From Pseudomonas sp. VD-NE ins (GTDB lineage: Bacteria > Pseudomonadota > Gammaproteobacteria > Pseudomonadales > Pseudomonadaceae), in the NCBI RefSeq assembly GCF_031882575.1, contig NZ_CP134772.1, positions 6,297,001-6,361,000 of the forward strand: 64,000 nucleotides of DNA. The letters run 5' to 3'. Each line of letters starts with the position of its first letter. The first letter of the stretch is position 1. Below the pieces are notes generated by a model. That model saw only the letters and a program-made list of their open reading frames with translations. It made no database searches and had not been told where the DNA came from. Made by a program: the position numbers and the translations under genes. Positions 1 to 9,255 of this stretch are shown here, one piece after another.

Positions 1-49
1 ACAGCGCGAGAAGTGTCTTGCCAGCAAGCTTTTTACCTAATGCCTTCAT
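1..49 (-). CDS. spuD: Polyamine ABC transporter substrate-binding protein, N-terminal fragment (SpuD-like), cut by window edge
   Basis: Reading leftward from an ATG at 49, the first 16 codons give MKALGKKLAGKTLLAL, a basic start followed by a hydrophobic stretch, as in a periplasmic signal peptide. A GGAG lies 8 bases upstream (58-61), which selects this ATG over the out-of-frame ATG at 56. The gene runs off the left edge. In Pseudomonas, spuB and spuC are followed on the same strand by spuD, the putrescine/spermidine-binding protein of the SpuDEFGH importer, so position and signal peptide both fit. The product itself cannot be verified from 16 residues; SpuD is inferred mainly from gene order. 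Confidence 0.6.
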   Translation of the reverse strand, partial: MKALGKKLAGKTLLAL

Positions 50-221
50 GCGTCATGCTCCAAATTTTTTCTTTTTTGAACCACTTTGTTCAGCGGCCGA
101 ACCCGGACAACTGGAACCGCGGCTAGTCTGGCAAGATCCGAGGCGGTCTTTCAAGAAAAGACCGGCCTTTCTGACAGCTTTGAGCGAGCGCGCCGCAGCT
201 CTCCCGCTCAGAGCCTAGCAC

Positions 222-1586
222 TTAGCCTTGCAACGCACTGAGGGTCAGGTCCAGGCACTTGCGTGCCTTGGTCACCAGCTCATCGATCTCGGCTTTGCTG
301 ATTACCAGCGGCGGCGCGATGATCATGGTGTCGCCCACAGCGCGCATGATCAGGCCGTTGTCGAAGCAGAACTGGCGGCAGATCATGCCGACACCCTTGC
401 CTTCGTAACGCTTGCGCGTGGCCTTGTCCTGCACCAGCTCGATCGCGCCCAACAGCCCGACGCCGCGAACCTCACCCACCAACGGATGATCGTTCAGTTC
501 CCGCAGACGTTTCTGCAAATACGGTGCCGTTTCGTTGTGCGCGTTCTCGATAATTTTTTCATCGCGCAGGATGCGGATGTTTTCCAGGCCCACCGCTGCC
601 GCCACCGGGTGACCGGAGTAAGTGAAGCCGTGGTTGAAATCGCCACCTTCATTGAGTACCGCCACCACCGAGTCGCGAACGATCAGGCCACCCATCGGGA
701 TGTAGCCTGAGGTCAGGCCTTTGGCGATGGTCATCATGTCGGGTTTGAGGTCGTAGAAATCGCTACCGAACCACTCACCGGTACGGCCAAAACCGCAGAT
801 CACTTCGTCCGCCACGAACAGGATGTCGTACTTGGCGAGAATTTCCTTGATGCGCGGCCAGTAGCTGTCGGGCGGAATGATCACGCCGCCGGCGCCCTGA
901 ATCGGCTCGGCAATAAAGGCACCGACGTTGTCGACGCCGACTTCGAGAATCTTCTCTTCCAACTGATTGGCCGCCCAGATGCCGAACTCTTCCGGGGACA
1001 TCTCGCCACCCTCGGCGAACCAGTACGGCTGCGCGATGTGGACGATGCCCGGGATCGGCAAGTCGCCTTGTTCGTGCATATACGTCATGCCACCGAGGCT
1101 AGCGCCGGCCACGGTCGAACCGTGATAACCGTTCTTGCGGCTGATGATGACTTTCTTGTTCGGCTGACTCTTGATCGCCCAGTAGTGGCGGACCATGCGC
1201 AGCATGGTGTCGTTGCCTTCGGAGCCGGAACCGGTGAAGAACACGTGGTTCATACCTTCCGGCGCCACATCGGCGATTGCCTTGGCCAGTTCCAGTGCCG
1301 GCGGGTGCGCAGTCTGGAAGAACAGGTTGTAGTACGGCAGTTCGCGCATCTGTTTGGCGGCCACGTCGGCCAGCTCATCGCGACCGTAACCGATGGCCAC
1401 GCACCACAGACCGGCCATGCCGTCGAGGATCTTGTTGCCTTCGCTGTCCCACAGGTAAACGCCCTTGGCGTTGGTGATGATCCGCGGGCCCTTCTCTTTC
1501 AGCTGCTTGAAGTCGCTGAACGGGGCCAGGTGGTGATCATTGCTGAGTGCTTGCCACTCGCGGGTTTGCGGGTTGTTGCTGGTCAT
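222..1586 (-). CDS. spuC: Putrescine (polyamine):pyruvate aminotransferase SpuC
   Basis: A 454-residue class III PLP-dependent aminotransferase of the length expected for SpuC. It transfers an amino group from putrescine or related diamines to pyruvate in the cytoplasm. Visible PLP features are the phosphate-binding GSGSEGND segment near residue 119, the VADEV aspartate (Asp260) that contacts the pyridine ring, and the Schiff-base lysine in [10 protein letters not shown] (Lys289). It follows spuB on the same strand after a 56-base gap and precedes a spuD-like gene, so it sits in a polyamine operon. The family also contains omega-amino acid:pyruvate transaminases, and substrate choice rests on the spu context. 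Confidence 0.93.
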   Translation of the reverse strand: MTSNNPQTREWQALSNDHHLAPFSDFKQLKEKGPRIITNAKGVYLWDSEGNKILDGMAGLWCVAIGYGRDELADVAAKQMRELPYYNLFFQTAHPPALELAKAIADVAPEGMNHVFFTGSGSEGNDTMLRMVRHYWAIKSQPNKKVIISRKNGYHGSTVAGASLGGMTYMHEQGDLPIPGIVHIAQPYWFAEGGEMSPEEFGIWAANQLEEKILEVGVDNVGAFIAEPIQGAGGVIIPPDSYWPRIKEILAKYDILFVADEVICGFGRTGEWFGSDFYDLKPDMMTIAKGLTSGYIPMGGLIVRDSVVAVLNEGGDFNHGFTYSGHPVAAAVGLENIRILRDEKIIENAHNETAPYLQKRLRELNDHPLVGEVRGVGLLGAIELVQDKATRKRYEGKGVGMICRQFCFDNGLIMRAVGDTMIIAPPLVISKAEIDELVTKARKCLDLTLSALQG

Positions 1587-1642
1587 GCCAATTCTCCTTG
1601 TTATCGGTGAAGACGCGGCCGGTGAGGGCCGCGCCCGGCGTA

Positions 1643-3001
1643 TCAGACGGCGAAGAGCAGGTACTCACGCTCCCAGGAACTGATCACGCGCTTGAAGTTT
1701 TCATGCTCGGCCCGTTTTACCGCGACGTAGCCAGTGATGAAGGTTTTGCCCAGGTACTTCTCGATGGTCGCGCTGTTTTCCATACGTTCCAGCGCGTCTT
1801 CGATGGTCAGCGGCAGACGCAAGTTGCGGCGTTCATAACCACGACCGACTACTGGCGCGCTCGGGTTGAGGCCCTCGACCATGCCGATGTAACCGCAGAG
1901 CAGGCTCGCGGCAATCGCCAGGTACGGGTTGGCGTCGGCGCCCGGCAAGCGGTTTTCCACGCGACGGTTCTGCGGACCGGCATCCGGAACGCGCAGGCCG
2001 ACGGTGCGGTTCTCTTCGCCCCACTCGACGTTCACCGGTGCCGAGGTGTCCGGCAGGAAGCGGCGGAACGAGTTGACGTTCGGCGCGAACAACGGCAACA
2101 GCTCAGGAATCAGTTTCTGCAAGCCACCGATGTGGTGCAGGAACAACTGGCTCATGGTTCCGTCTTCATTGGAGAAGACGTTTTTGCCGGTCTCGATGTC
2201 GATGATGCTCTGGTGCAAGTGCATCGCACTGCCCGGCTCGCCGGTCATCGGTTTGGCCATAAAGGTCGCGGCGACGTCGTGCTTGAGCGCGGCTTCACGC
2301 ATGGTGCGTTTGAACACCAGGATCTGGTCGGCCAGCGACAGTGCGTCGCCGTGACGGAAGTTGATTTCCATCTGCGCCGTGCCGTCTTCGTGGATCAGCG
2401 TGTCGAGATCCAGTTCCTGCAGTTCGCACCAGTCGTAGACGTCTTCGAACAGCGGGTCGAATTCGTTCGCCGCTTCAATGGAGAACGACTGACGACCGAT
2501 TTCCGGACGGCCCGAACGGCCGATTGGCGGCTGCAACGGATAGTCAGGGTCGTCGCTGCGCTTGGTCAGGTAGAACTCCATTTCCGGCGCCACGATTGGC
2601 TGCCAGCCTTTATCGGCATAGAGTTTGAGGACTTTCTTGAGGACGTTGCGCGGCGACAGCTCGATCGGGTTGCCTTGCTTGTCGTAGGTGTCGTGGATCA
2701 CCTGCGCAGTCGGCTCGATGGCCCACGGCACCAGGTACACGGCGTTCTGGTCGGGACGGCAGATCATGTCGATGTCGGCCGGGTCGAGCAGTTCGTAATA
2801 GATGTCGTCTTCGACGTAGTCGCCGGTCACGGTCTGCAACAGCACGCTTTCTGGCAGGCGCATGCCTTTTTCGGCGATGAACTTGTTGGTCGGCGAGATC
2901 TTGCCCCGGGTGATCCCGGTCAAGTCGGCGATCATGCATTCGACTTCTGTGATCTTGTGGTCTTTCAACCAATCGGTGAGCTGGTCGAGGTTGTTACTCA
3001 T
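1643..3001 (-). CDS. spuB: Glutamate-polyamine ligase, glutamine synthetase family (SpuB)
   Basis: A 452-residue member of the glutamine synthetase family, of the PuuA/SpuB type that joins glutamate to putrescine or spermidine. It shows the N-terminal beta-grasp region (residues ~1-110, with DLTGITRGK), the metal-binding APEMEFYL strand, the NVNSFRRF segment and the GADANPYL segment common to the family. It is not the assimilatory GlnA, which differs in these motifs. It lies directly upstream of spuC on the same strand. The next gene upstream is a broken spuA, which normally encodes the hydrolase acting later on the gamma-glutamyl intermediates. Confidence 0.92.
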   Translation of the reverse strand: MSNNLDQLTDWLKDHKITEVECMIADLTGITRGKISPTNKFIAEKGMRLPESVLLQTVTGDYVEDDIYYELLDPADIDMICRPDQNAVYLVPWAIEPTAQVIHDTYDKQGNPIELSPRNVLKKVLKLYADKGWQPIVAPEMEFYLTKRSDDPDYPLQPPIGRSGRPEIGRQSFSIEAANEFDPLFEDVYDWCELQELDLDTLIHEDGTAQMEINFRHGDALSLADQILVFKRTMREAALKHDVAATFMAKPMTGEPGSAMHLHQSIIDIETGKNVFSNEDGTMSQLFLHHIGGLQKLIPELLPLFAPNVNSFRRFLPDTSAPVNVEWGEENRTVGLRVPDAGPQNRRVENRLPGADANPYLAIAASLLCGYIGMVEGLNPSAPVVGRGYERRNLRLPLTIEDALERMENSATIEKYLGKTFITGYVAVKRAEHENFKRVISSWEREYLLFAV

Positions 3002-3098
3002 AAATGCCTCTGGGCTGAGTCTCCTGACATGACGTCAGGCAAAGTTTGACGCTTGCAGCGTCGCGTTAAAGGGGGGCTTGCTTGTGCGCAGTGCGGGC

Positions 3099-3455
3099 TT
3101 ACGCCGGGCACCGCGCATAGACAATGAAAGAGGAGCTTACCTGCCCTTTACGCTGGCGTTGCATTTCCTGTGCACACGCAAGGCGTGCAGAATCATGAGC
3201 ACGGCTGGGGAAGCGGCACAGGCTTTGGGAGCGAAAGCGATCTATATTGGAAGGGAACGCCATAAACAGGATGCTTTCCCGTACGTCCAGAATATCGGAC
3301 GCTGGCGCTTGAACGGCCATGGACGGGAACATCGTCGGCAACTTGTCAGCCATGCTGGCTGCGCTACGGACGGATTGGTCGCCACTGATGTGATGAGCAT
3401 GCAGACCGGACTGTTGCGAGCAGTCGGTGATGCCGATTAACGGCAGGCGAGACAT
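3099..3455 (-). pseudogene. spuA: Truncated spuA (class I glutamine amidotransferase-like gamma-glutamyl hydrolase), remnant of N-terminal third
   Basis: The reading frame starts MSRLPLIGITDCSQQSG and continues with segments resembling PuuD/SpuA (HISGD, PSDILD-like ASDILD, GSPSN-like AFPSNID, AHDPARD-like AHDSARL). Similarity fades after about residue 90. The remaining ~28 residues do not resemble the family, and the frame stops at 118 residues against about 250 for the family. The nucleophile cysteine motif (GICRG) and the C-terminal catalytic His/Glu are absent. It lies exactly where spuA lies in the spuI-spuA-spuB-spuC order. Only 97 bases separate its stop from spuB, so most of the gene has been deleted and the rest has diverged. 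The start codon and frame are still intact, so a short peptide could be made. Confidence 0.75.
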
Positions 3456-3733
3456 GAAGCACCCCGGTATTATTGCTGTTATGGGTTTGATCGGAGCTTA
3501 GCCTTGTTCATTTTTTTACACAACACCCCCGTAAAAAATACAACACGGCCTGCTCAAGCCCGCGGGTGCCCAGCGTCCCAAGGGCCAAAAATCGCCCGAA
3601 AGTGCCCCATAAATGCCCTCACAGCGCTTTTTTAGGGCAAAAAAGGCCTCGCTTGACTTCGGCAGGCCGTTCGGGTTGACTGAAACCAGAAAAGATCAAT
3701 GATTGATATTTTTAACAACAAAGGTGTTGCATC
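3456..3733. other. Intergenic region between the spuA remnant and the spuI-like gene
   Basis: These 278 bases separate divergent transcription units and should hold both promoters. The right part contains two TTGACT hexamers (one at 3676-3681) and two short inverted repeats (GCCCT/AGGGC and GGCCT/AGGCC) around 3615-3668. No open frame here resembles a protein. Confidence 0.5.
3676..3704 (+). promoter_or_regulatory. Possible sigma-70 promoter of the spuI-like gene
   Basis: TTGACT at 3676-3681 is followed after 17 bases by ATGATT at 3699-3704, about 30 bases before the ATG at 3734. The -35 is good and the -10 is weak, so this is a low-confidence call from base matching only. Confidence 0.3.
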
Positions 3734-5110
3734 ATGTCGGTACCCCCGCGTGCCGTTCAGCTTAACGAAGCGAACGCGTTCCTTAAGGAACATCCTGAGG
3801 TTCTGTACGTTGACCTTCTGATTGCGGATATGAATGGTGTGGTGCGCGGCAAGCGCATTGAACGCACCAGCCTCCACAAGGTTTACGAGAAAGGCATCAA
3901 CCTGCCGGCCTCTCTATTTGCTCTGGATATCAACGGCTCTACGGTGGAAAGCACCGGCCTGGGCCTGGACATCGGCGACGCCGATCGTATCTGCTATCCA
4001 ATCCCCGATACCCTGTGCAACGAGCCATGGCAGAAGCGCCCGACCGCGCAACTGTTGATGACTATGCACGAACTCGAAGGCGACCCTTTCTTCGCCGATC
4101 CGCGCGAAGTGCTCCGTCAAGTTGTTGCAAAGTTTGACGAGCTCGGCCTGACCATCTGCGCCGCCTTCGAACTCGAGTTCTACCTGATCGACCAGGAAAA
4201 CGTGAACGGCCGTCCACAGCCGCCACGCTCGCCGATCTCCGGCAAACGCCCGCACTCGACTCAGGTTTACCTGATCGACGACCTCGATGAATACGTCGAC
4301 TGCCTCCAGGACATTCTGGAAGGTGCCAAAGAGCAAGGCATCCCGGCCGACGCCATCGTCAAGGAAAGTGCCCCGGCGCAGTTCGAAGTGAACCTGCACC
4401 ACGTCGCCGACCCGATCAAGGCGTGCGACTACGCGGTACTGCTCAAGCGTCTGATCAAGAACATCGCCTACGACCATGAAATGGACACCACCTTCATGGC
4501 CAAGCCGTACCCGGGCCAGGCAGGTAATGGTCTGCACGTACACATTTCGATTCTGGATAAAGAAGGCAAAAACATTTTTGCCAGCGAGGATCCCGAGCAG
4601 AACGCCGCGCTGCGTCACGCGATCGGCGGTGTGCTCGAGACCCTGCCCGCGCAGATGGCTTTCCTCTGCCCGAACGTCAACTCCTACCGTCGTTTCGGCG
4701 CACAGTTCTACGTGCCGAACTCGCCGTGCTGGGGCCTGGATAACCGCACCGTTGCGATTCGCGTACCGACCGGCTCATCCGATGCCGTGCGTATCGAACA
4801 CCGCGTTGCCGGCGCCGATGCCAACCCGTACCTGCTGATGGCTTCGGTATTGGCCGGCGTGCACCACGGCCTGACCAACAAGATCGAGCCGGGCGCGCCA
4901 GTCGAAGGCAACAGCTACGAGCAGAACGAGCAAAGCCTGCCGAACAACTTGCGCGATGCCCTGCGCGAGCTGGACGACAGCGAGGTGATGGCCAAGTACA
5001 TCGATCCGAAATACATCGATATCTTCGTCGCCTGCAAGGAAAGCGAGCTGGAGGAGTTCGAACACTCCATCTCCGACCTTGAGTACAACTGGTATCTGCA
5101 TACCGTTTAA
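3734..5110 (+). CDS. spuI: Glutamine synthetase family protein, glutamate-polyamine ligase type (SpuI-like)
   Basis: A 458-residue glutamine synthetase family protein that starts with a GS beta-grasp region (ADMNGVVRGKRIERT) and carries the FELEFYL metal-site strand, a GNGLHVHIS segment and the PNVNSYRRFGAQ and GADANPYL motifs. It is a paralogue of spuB but clearly distinct in sequence. It is transcribed away from the spu operon, which matches spuI in P. aeruginosa. The family makes gamma-glutamylated polyamines or monoamines in the cytoplasm, and which amine this copy prefers cannot be read from sequence. A rho-independent terminator follows at 5131-5166. Confidence 0.87.
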   Translation: MSVPPRAVQLNEANAFLKEHPEVLYVDLLIADMNGVVRGKRIERTSLHKVYEKGINLPASLFALDINGSTVESTGLGLDIGDADRICYPIPDTLCNEPWQKRPTAQLLMTMHELEGDPFFADPREVLRQVVAKFDELGLTICAAFELEFYLIDQENVNGRPQPPRSPISGKRPHSTQVYLIDDLDEYVDCLQDILEGAKEQGIPADAIVKESAPAQFEVNLHHVADPIKACDYAVLLKRLIKNIAYDHEMDTTFMAKPYPGQAGNGLHVHISILDKEGKNIFASEDPEQNAALRHAIGGVLETLPAQMAFLCPNVNSYRRFGAQFYVPNSPCWGLDNRTVAIRVPTGSSDAVRIEHRVAGADANPYLLMASVLAGVHHGLTNKIEPGAPVEGNSYEQNEQSLPNNLRDALRELDDSEVMAKYIDPKYIDIFVACKESELEEFEHSISDLEYNWYLHTV

Positions 5111-5130
5111 GCGGTTGTAGCGCCAAACAG

Positions 5131-5166
5131 AACGCCGTCGGCTCTCGCAGCCTGCGGCGTTTTTTT
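5131..5166 (+). terminator. Rho-independent terminator after the spuI-like gene
   Basis: An ACGCCG...CGGCGT stem with a loop rich in secondary pairing is followed by six or seven T residues. It lies 20 bases after the stop codon at 5110. Confidence 0.8.
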
Positions 5167-5202
5167 ATGGCTAAACACACATCTCTGTGTTTGGGATGCA
5201 TG

Positions 5203-5313
5203 GCCGCCTGCGGCGGATCGCTGGCAAGCCAGCTCCCACAAGGTTCTGTTGTGTAATCAAAATTTGTGTTCAACACAGATACCTGTGGGAGCTGGCTTGC
5301 CAGCGATGGCGGC
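5203..5313. repeat. REP pair, family GGGAGCTGGCTTGCCAGC (inverted)
   Basis: Two copies of the same short palindromic unit (CGCTGGCAAGCCAGCTCCCA and its reverse complement) face each other at 5216-5240 and 5284-5308. The same family recurs at 38789-38879. It is an intergenic repeat between the spuI-like gene and the TetR gene. Confidence 0.85.
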
Positions 5314-5371
5314 CGACAAGACAACACCGAAACCGGCTCGTACAATGCCCGCTGCCCCGCAGGAGACTTCC

Positions 5372-6004
5372 ATGACGCGACCCGCCCCCGTCCGCAAACC
5401 CCGTGCCCGTAGCCAGGCGCGCATCGACTCGATACTCGACGCCGCACGCACACTGCTGGCTGCCGAGGGTGTGGCCAGTCTGTCGATCTACAGCGTCGCC
5501 GAGCGCGCGCAGATTCCGCCCTCCTCCGTGTATCACTTCTTCGCCAGCGTCCCGGCGCTGCTCGAAGCACTGACAGCGGATGTGCACGCCGCATTTCGTG
5601 CTTGCCTGCAGGCACCGATCGATCACGAAGCGCTGCGCGACTGGCGTGATCTGTCGCGACTGGTCGAGCAGCGCATGTTGGAGATCTACGACGAAGACGC
5701 GGCGGCGCGTCAGTTGATCCTTGCTCAGCATGGTTTGACGGAAGTCACACAGGCTGACCGTCAGCACGACATCGAACTGGGTGACCTGATGCACAAGCTG
5801 TTCGATCATCACTTCGAGTTGCCGAGGCTGCCGGAGGATGTCGATGTGTTTGCCCTGGCGATGGAGTTGGGTGACCGGGTATATGCGCGCTCGGTGCAGC
5901 AGCACGGGCAGATCACTCCGCGCATGGCCGAGGAAGGGATGCGCGTGTTTGATGCCTATATCGGCCTGTATCTGCCACCTTACCTGCCCAAAAGAATTCT
6001 CTAG
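5372..6004 (+). CDS. TetR/AcrR family transcriptional regulator
   Basis: A 210-residue protein from the ATG at 5372, chosen because AGGAG lies 7 bases upstream at 5361-5365; the longer frame beginning at 5249 would include the REP sequence. An N-terminal TetR helix-turn-helix is visible at residues ~15-60 (RIDSILDAARTLLAAEG, then VAERAQIPPSSVYHFFAS). The remainder is a helical ligand-binding region with no recognisable subgroup signature. It is transcribed in the same direction as the spuI-like gene but is separated from it by a terminator and a REP pair, so control of polyamine genes is possible but not shown. Confidence 0.85.
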   Translation: MTRPAPVRKPRARSQARIDSILDAARTLLAAEGVASLSIYSVAERAQIPPSSVYHFFASVPALLEALTADVHAAFRACLQAPIDHEALRDWRDLSRLVEQRMLEIYDEDAAARQLILAQHGLTEVTQADRQHDIELGDLMHKLFDHHFELPRLPEDVDVFALAMELGDRVYARSVQQHGQITPRMAEEGMRVFDAYIGLYLPPYLPKRIL

Positions 6005-6012
6005 CGTCTTTA

Positions 6013-6090
6013 CCGGCCTCTTCGCGAGCAGGCTCGCTCCCACATTTGGAATGCGATCCCATGTGGGAGCGAGCTTGCTCGCGAAGGCCG
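6013..6090. repeat. REP pair, family TCGCGAGCNNGCTCGCTCCCA (inverted)
   Basis: Two inverted copies of a unit of the type CGCGAGCAGGCTCGCTCCC lie just after the TetR gene. The family recurs at 31442, 54737, 61767 and 62346. Confidence 0.88.
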
Positions 6091-6113
6091 CACCGCAGTT
6101 CTCAGATCAGACA

Positions 6114-6156
6114 CAAAAAACCCCGCAGGGCTCACGCCCTCCGGGGTTGTTTTTTA
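6114..6156 (-). terminator. Bidirectional rho-independent terminator between TetR and ssuF
   Basis: The stem AACCCCG...CGGGGTT has A-rich sequence on its left (CAAAAAA) and T-rich sequence on its right (TTGTTTTTT). It can therefore terminate the leftward ssu operon, whose last stop is at 6166, and rightward transcription from the TetR gene. Confidence 0.82.
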
Positions 6157-6165
6157 CTCACTGGC

Positions 6166-6381
6166 TTACAACTTGGCGATCGACACCTCGGTGGATTTCA
6201 CAAAGGCGATCACTTCGCTGCCCACGACCAGTTCCAGCTCCTTGACCGAGCGGGTGGTGATCACCGAAGTGACGATGCCCGAAGCGGTCTGCACGTCGAT
6301 TTCCGACAGCACGTCGCCGAGGACGATTTCCTTGATCGAGCCTTTGAACTGGTTACGGACGTTGATGGCTTTGATAGTCAT
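6166..6381 (-). CDS. ssuF: TOBE-domain molybdopterin-binding-like protein SsuF
   Basis: A 71-residue single TOBE (Mop) domain protein: MTIKAINVRNQFKGSIKEI, then VLGDVLSEIDVQTASGIVTSVITT and the closing VVGSEVIAFVKSTEVSI typical of molbindins. The start at 6381 has the sequence AGGAGAAAT just upstream. In Pseudomonas putida a protein of this kind, SsuF, is the last gene of the ssuEADCBF operon and is needed for full sulfonate use. Here it is again last in the order. What the TOBE domain binds in sulfonate metabolism is not evident from sequence. A repeat-filled gap of 106 bases separates it from ssuB. Confidence 0.85.
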   Translation of the reverse strand: MTIKAINVRNQFKGSIKEIVLGDVLSEIDVQTASGIVTSVITTRSVKELELVVGSEVIAFVKSTEVSIAKL

Positions 6382-6404
6382 GATATTTCTCCTGAGGTCG
6401 AAAT

Positions 6405-6487
6405 AAGCGGCAAGTGGCAAGCTTCAAGCGGCAAGCAAAAGCACAGCGCTTCTACTTGTAGCTTGTAGCCTGAAGCTCGCAGCTGCT
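6405..6487. repeat. Imperfect inverted repeat rich in AAGCTTCAAGC / GCTTGTAGC units
   Basis: The ssuB-ssuF gap is filled by short repeats GGCAAGTGGCAAGCTTCAAG on one side and CTTGTAGCTTGTAGCCTGAA on the other, which can fold on each other. This is a different intergenic repeat family from the REPs elsewhere. It lies inside the operon and so would be part of the mRNA. Confidence 0.65.
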
Positions 6488-7294
6488 TCATTGCGCCCAA
6501 CGCAGTTGCGTAGGCAATGGTGAAACAGGTTCCGGCTCTGGCGGTTCGCCAGGCAGGGACAAAACACGGTTGAGCACTTCGGTTTCCAGCGCTGCCAGCC
6601 GATGCGAACCACGTACCCGAGGGCGCGGCAATTCCAAATGCAGATCGAGGCCGACTTCGCCGTCCTCGATCAGAATCACCCGGTCGGCAATCGCCACCGC
6701 TTCGCTGACGTCGTGGGTCACCAGCAGCACCGTGAAACCGTGCTGCTGCCAGAGACGTTCGATCAATTGCTGCATTTCAATGCGGGTCAGCGCGTCCAGT
6801 GCGCCGAGCGGTTCGTCGAGCAACAGCAGACGCGGTTGGTGGATCAGCGCGCGGGCTAGTGCAACCCGCTGCTTCTGCCCACCGGACAACGCCGCCGGCC
6901 ACTCATTGGCACGATCCGCCAGACCCACCGCGTCCAGTGCTTCGAGAGCCTTCGGACGCCAGTTGCCTTTAAGGCCGAGGCCGACGTTGTCGATGATCTT
7001 TTTCCACGGCAGCAGACGCGCTTCCTGGAACATCAGTCGGGTGTCTTCCCGCGCATCGCTGAGCGGCGCAGAACCGGCGAGCAAGTCGCCGCGAGTCGGT
7101 TGATCGAGGCCGGCGAGCAGGCGCAACAAAGTACTTTTGCCGCAACCGCTGCGCCCGACCACAGCGACGAATTGCCCTGCCGGAATGTGCAAATCGATGT
7201 CACGCAGCACCTGCCGCGCGCCGAAGGTTTTCTGCAGATTGCGCACTGCCAGCGGAATCCCGCGCAGCAGGCGTGGAGGTTGTTGAGCGGTCAT
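6488..7294 (-). CDS. ssuB: Aliphatic sulfonate ABC transporter ATP-binding protein SsuB
   Basis: A 268-residue ABC ATPase of the nitrate/sulfonate/taurine class. Walker A is GRSGCGKST at residues 48-56, the signature LSGGQ is at 136-140, and Walker B LLLLDE at 156-161. It couples ATP hydrolysis at the inner membrane face to sulfonate import with SsuC. The ATG at 7294 shares the ATGA overlap with the ssuC stop, which fixes the start and implies translational coupling. The longer frame reaching 7342 is rejected for this reason. Confidence 0.93.
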   Translation of the reverse strand: MTAQQPPRLLRGIPLAVRNLQKTFGARQVLRDIDLHIPAGQFVAVVGRSGCGKSTLLRLLAGLDQPTRGDLLAGSAPLSDAREDTRLMFQEARLLPWKKIIDNVGLGLKGNWRPKALEALDAVGLADRANEWPAALSGGQKQRVALARALIHQPRLLLLDEPLGALDALTRIEMQQLIERLWQQHGFTVLLVTHDVSEAVAIADRVILIEDGEVGLDLHLELPRPRVRGSHRLAALETEVLNRVLSLPGEPPEPEPVSPLPTQLRWAQ

Positions 7295-8073
7295 GCTGCA
7301 CCTCCTTTGGCAACCTGATAGGCCGGGTGCCAACGCAACCACACACGTTCAAGTCCACGGGCCGCGAGGTCGGCGAGCTTGCCGAGCACCGCGTAAAGCA
7401 GGATCGCCAGTACCACCACGTCGGTCTGCAAAAACTCGCGGGCGTTCATCGCCAGATAACCTATGCCGGAGCTGGCGGAAATGGTTTCCGCCACAATCAG
7501 CGTCAGCCACATAAAGCCCAGGGCGAAACGCACACCGACCAGAATCGAAGGCAGCGCTCCCGGCAGAATCACCTGCCAGAACAGGCTGAAACCGGAGAGG
7601 CCATAACTGCGCGCCATCTCCACCAGCGCCGGGTCGACGTTGCGGATGCCGTGATAAGTGTTGAGGTAGATCGGGAACAACGTGCCCAACGCCACCAGAA
7701 AAATCTTCGCCGACTCGTCGATGCCAAACCACAGGATCACCAGCGGAATCAGCGCCAGGTGCGGCACGTTGCGGATCATCTGCACCGAGCTATCGAGCAG
7801 GCGTTCGCCCCATTTCGACAGACCGGTGATAAAACCCAGGACCAGACCGATGCTGCCGCCAATGGTGAAACCGAGTGCCGCGCGCCAGCCACTGATCGCC
7901 AGATGCGTCCAGATTTCGCCGCTGCGCACCAGGCTCACGCCGGCCTCGATCACCGCCACCGGTGCCGGCAGAATCCGTGTCGACAACCAACCCGCCGACA
8001 CCGACAACTGCCACACCGCCAGCAACAACACCGGCAACGCCCAGGGCGCGAGGCTGTGGATGATTTTCTTCAT
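7291..8073 (-). CDS. ssuC: Aliphatic sulfonate ABC transporter permease SsuC
   Basis: A 260-residue inner-membrane permease with about six hydrophobic segments and the binding-protein-dependent transport motif region around residues 150-190 ([25 protein letters not shown]), where the EAA loop docks on SsuB. It forms the channel of the sulfonate importer. It sits between ssuD (8-base gap) and ssuB (4-base overlap), in the standard ssuADCB order. Confidence 0.93.
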   Translation of the reverse strand: MKKIIHSLAPWALPVLLLAVWQLSVSAGWLSTRILPAPVAVIEAGVSLVRSGEIWTHLAISGWRAALGFTIGGSIGLVLGFITGLSKWGERLLDSSVQMIRNVPHLALIPLVILWFGIDESAKIFLVALGTLFPIYLNTYHGIRNVDPALVEMARSYGLSGFSLFWQVILPGALPSILVGVRFALGFMWLTLIVAETISASSGIGYLAMNAREFLQTDVVVLAILLYAVLGKLADLAARGLERVWLRWHPAYQVAKGGAA

Positions 8074-8081
8074 GGCGCGCC

Positions 8082-9230
8082 TCAGCTCTGCGACGCGGCT
8101 TTGGGAAGAATGTCGTTGGCGACCATCTCGCCGAACGGGCTGACATAACCGGCGCTTTTCGGCAGTTCCGGACGTTCGATGTCGAGGTGCGGGAACAGCA
8201 GTTCGGCGACGCGATACGACTCTTCGAGGTGTGGATAACCGGAGAAGATAAAGGTGTCGATGCCCAGATCCGCGTATTCCTTCACCCGTGCCGCGACAGT
8301 CGGGCCATCACCGACCAGCGCCGTACCGGCACCGCCGCGTACCAGACCGACGCCGGCCCAAAGGTTCGGGCTGACTTCGAGGTTGTCGCGACTGCCGCCG
8401 TGCAGCGCGGCCATGCGTTGTTGGCCAACCGAATCGAAACGCGCCAGCGAAGCCTGAGCGCGAGCGATGGTGTCGTCGTCCAGGTGCGAGATCAGCCGAT
8501 CCGCCGCTTGCCAGGCTTCAGCGTTGGTTTCACGGACGATCACGTGCAGACGAATGCCGAAGCGTACGGTGCGGCCGAGCTTGGCCGCTTTCGCGCGGAC
8601 TTGTGCAATCTTCTCCGCCACTGCTGCTGGCGGCTCGCCCCAGGTCAGGACCATTTCCACTTGTTCGGCGGCCAGATCCTGCGCGGCTTCCGAAGAGCCA
8701 CCGAAGTACAACGGCGGACGCGGTTGCTGAATCGGCGGATAGAGCAATTTCGCACCCTTCACGCTGATGTGCTGACCGTCGTAATCGACGGTTTCACCTT
8801 CCAGTACACGACGCCAGATGCGGGTGAATTCCACCGAAGCCTGATAGCGCTCTTCGTGGCTGAGGAACAGACCATCGCCAGCCAATTCTTCCGGGTCACC
8901 ACCGGTCACCAGATTGAACAGCGCACGGCCGCCGGACAGACGATCCAGCGTGGCGGCCTGCCGCGCCGCGACCGTCGGGGAAATGATCCCGGGGCGCAGA
9001 GCCACGAGGAACTTCAGACGCTGGGTCACCGGGATCAGCGACGCCGCCACCAGCCACGAGTCTTCGCAGGAGCGGCCGGTAGGAATCAACACGCCGCCGA
9101 AACCCAGACGATCCGCCGCTTGCGCGACCTGTTGCAGATAACCGTGGTCAACGGCGCGAGCGCCTTCGGCGGTGCCAAGGTAATGGCCGTCGCCGTGGGT
9201 GGGCAGGAACCAGAAGATATTGAGGCTCAT
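8082..9230 (-). CDS. ssuD: FMNH2-dependent alkanesulfonate monooxygenase SsuD
   Basis: A 382-residue flavin-dependent monooxygenase of the bacterial luciferase-like fold, matching the usual SsuD length. It begins [19 protein letters not shown] and carries the TGRSCEDSW and [12 protein letters not shown] segments typical of SsuD. It cleaves the C-S bond of C2-C10 alkanesulfonates, releasing sulfite and an aldehyde, with reduced FMN supplied by SsuE. It lies between ssuA and ssuC in the operon. Confidence 0.95.
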   Translation of the reverse strand: MSLNIFWFLPTHGDGHYLGTAEGARAVDHGYLQQVAQAADRLGFGGVLIPTGRSCEDSWLVAASLIPVTQRLKFLVALRPGIISPTVAARQAATLDRLSGGRALFNLVTGGDPEELAGDGLFLSHEERYQASVEFTRIWRRVLEGETVDYDGQHISVKGAKLLYPPIQQPRPPLYFGGSSEAAQDLAAEQVEMVLTWGEPPAAVAEKIAQVRAKAAKLGRTVRFGIRLHVIVRETNAEAWQAADRLISHLDDDTIARAQASLARFDSVGQQRMAALHGGSRDNLEVSPNLWAGVGLVRGGAGTALVGDGPTVAARVKEYADLGIDTFIFSGYPHLEESYRVAELLFPHLDIERPELPKSAGYVSPFGEMVANDILPKAASQS

Positions 9231-9255
9231 GGAGTGGTCTCCTTGGGGATTCGAA

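Noticed and set aside
57..221. Terminator between spuC and the spuD-like gene
   Set aside because: A GGTCTT/AAGACC stem exists near 148-166 but no T tract follows on the minus strand; it is more likely a weak processing hairpin or chance.
1547..3049. 500-codon open frame on the plus strand over spuB
   Set aside because: It is antisense to a clear glutamine synthetase-family gene; long antisense frames are common in this high-GC sequence and its translation resembles no family.
5249..5371. N-terminal extension of the TetR protein to 5249
   Set aside because: This part translates REP sequence; the ATG at 5372 has a proper ribosome site and the family start.
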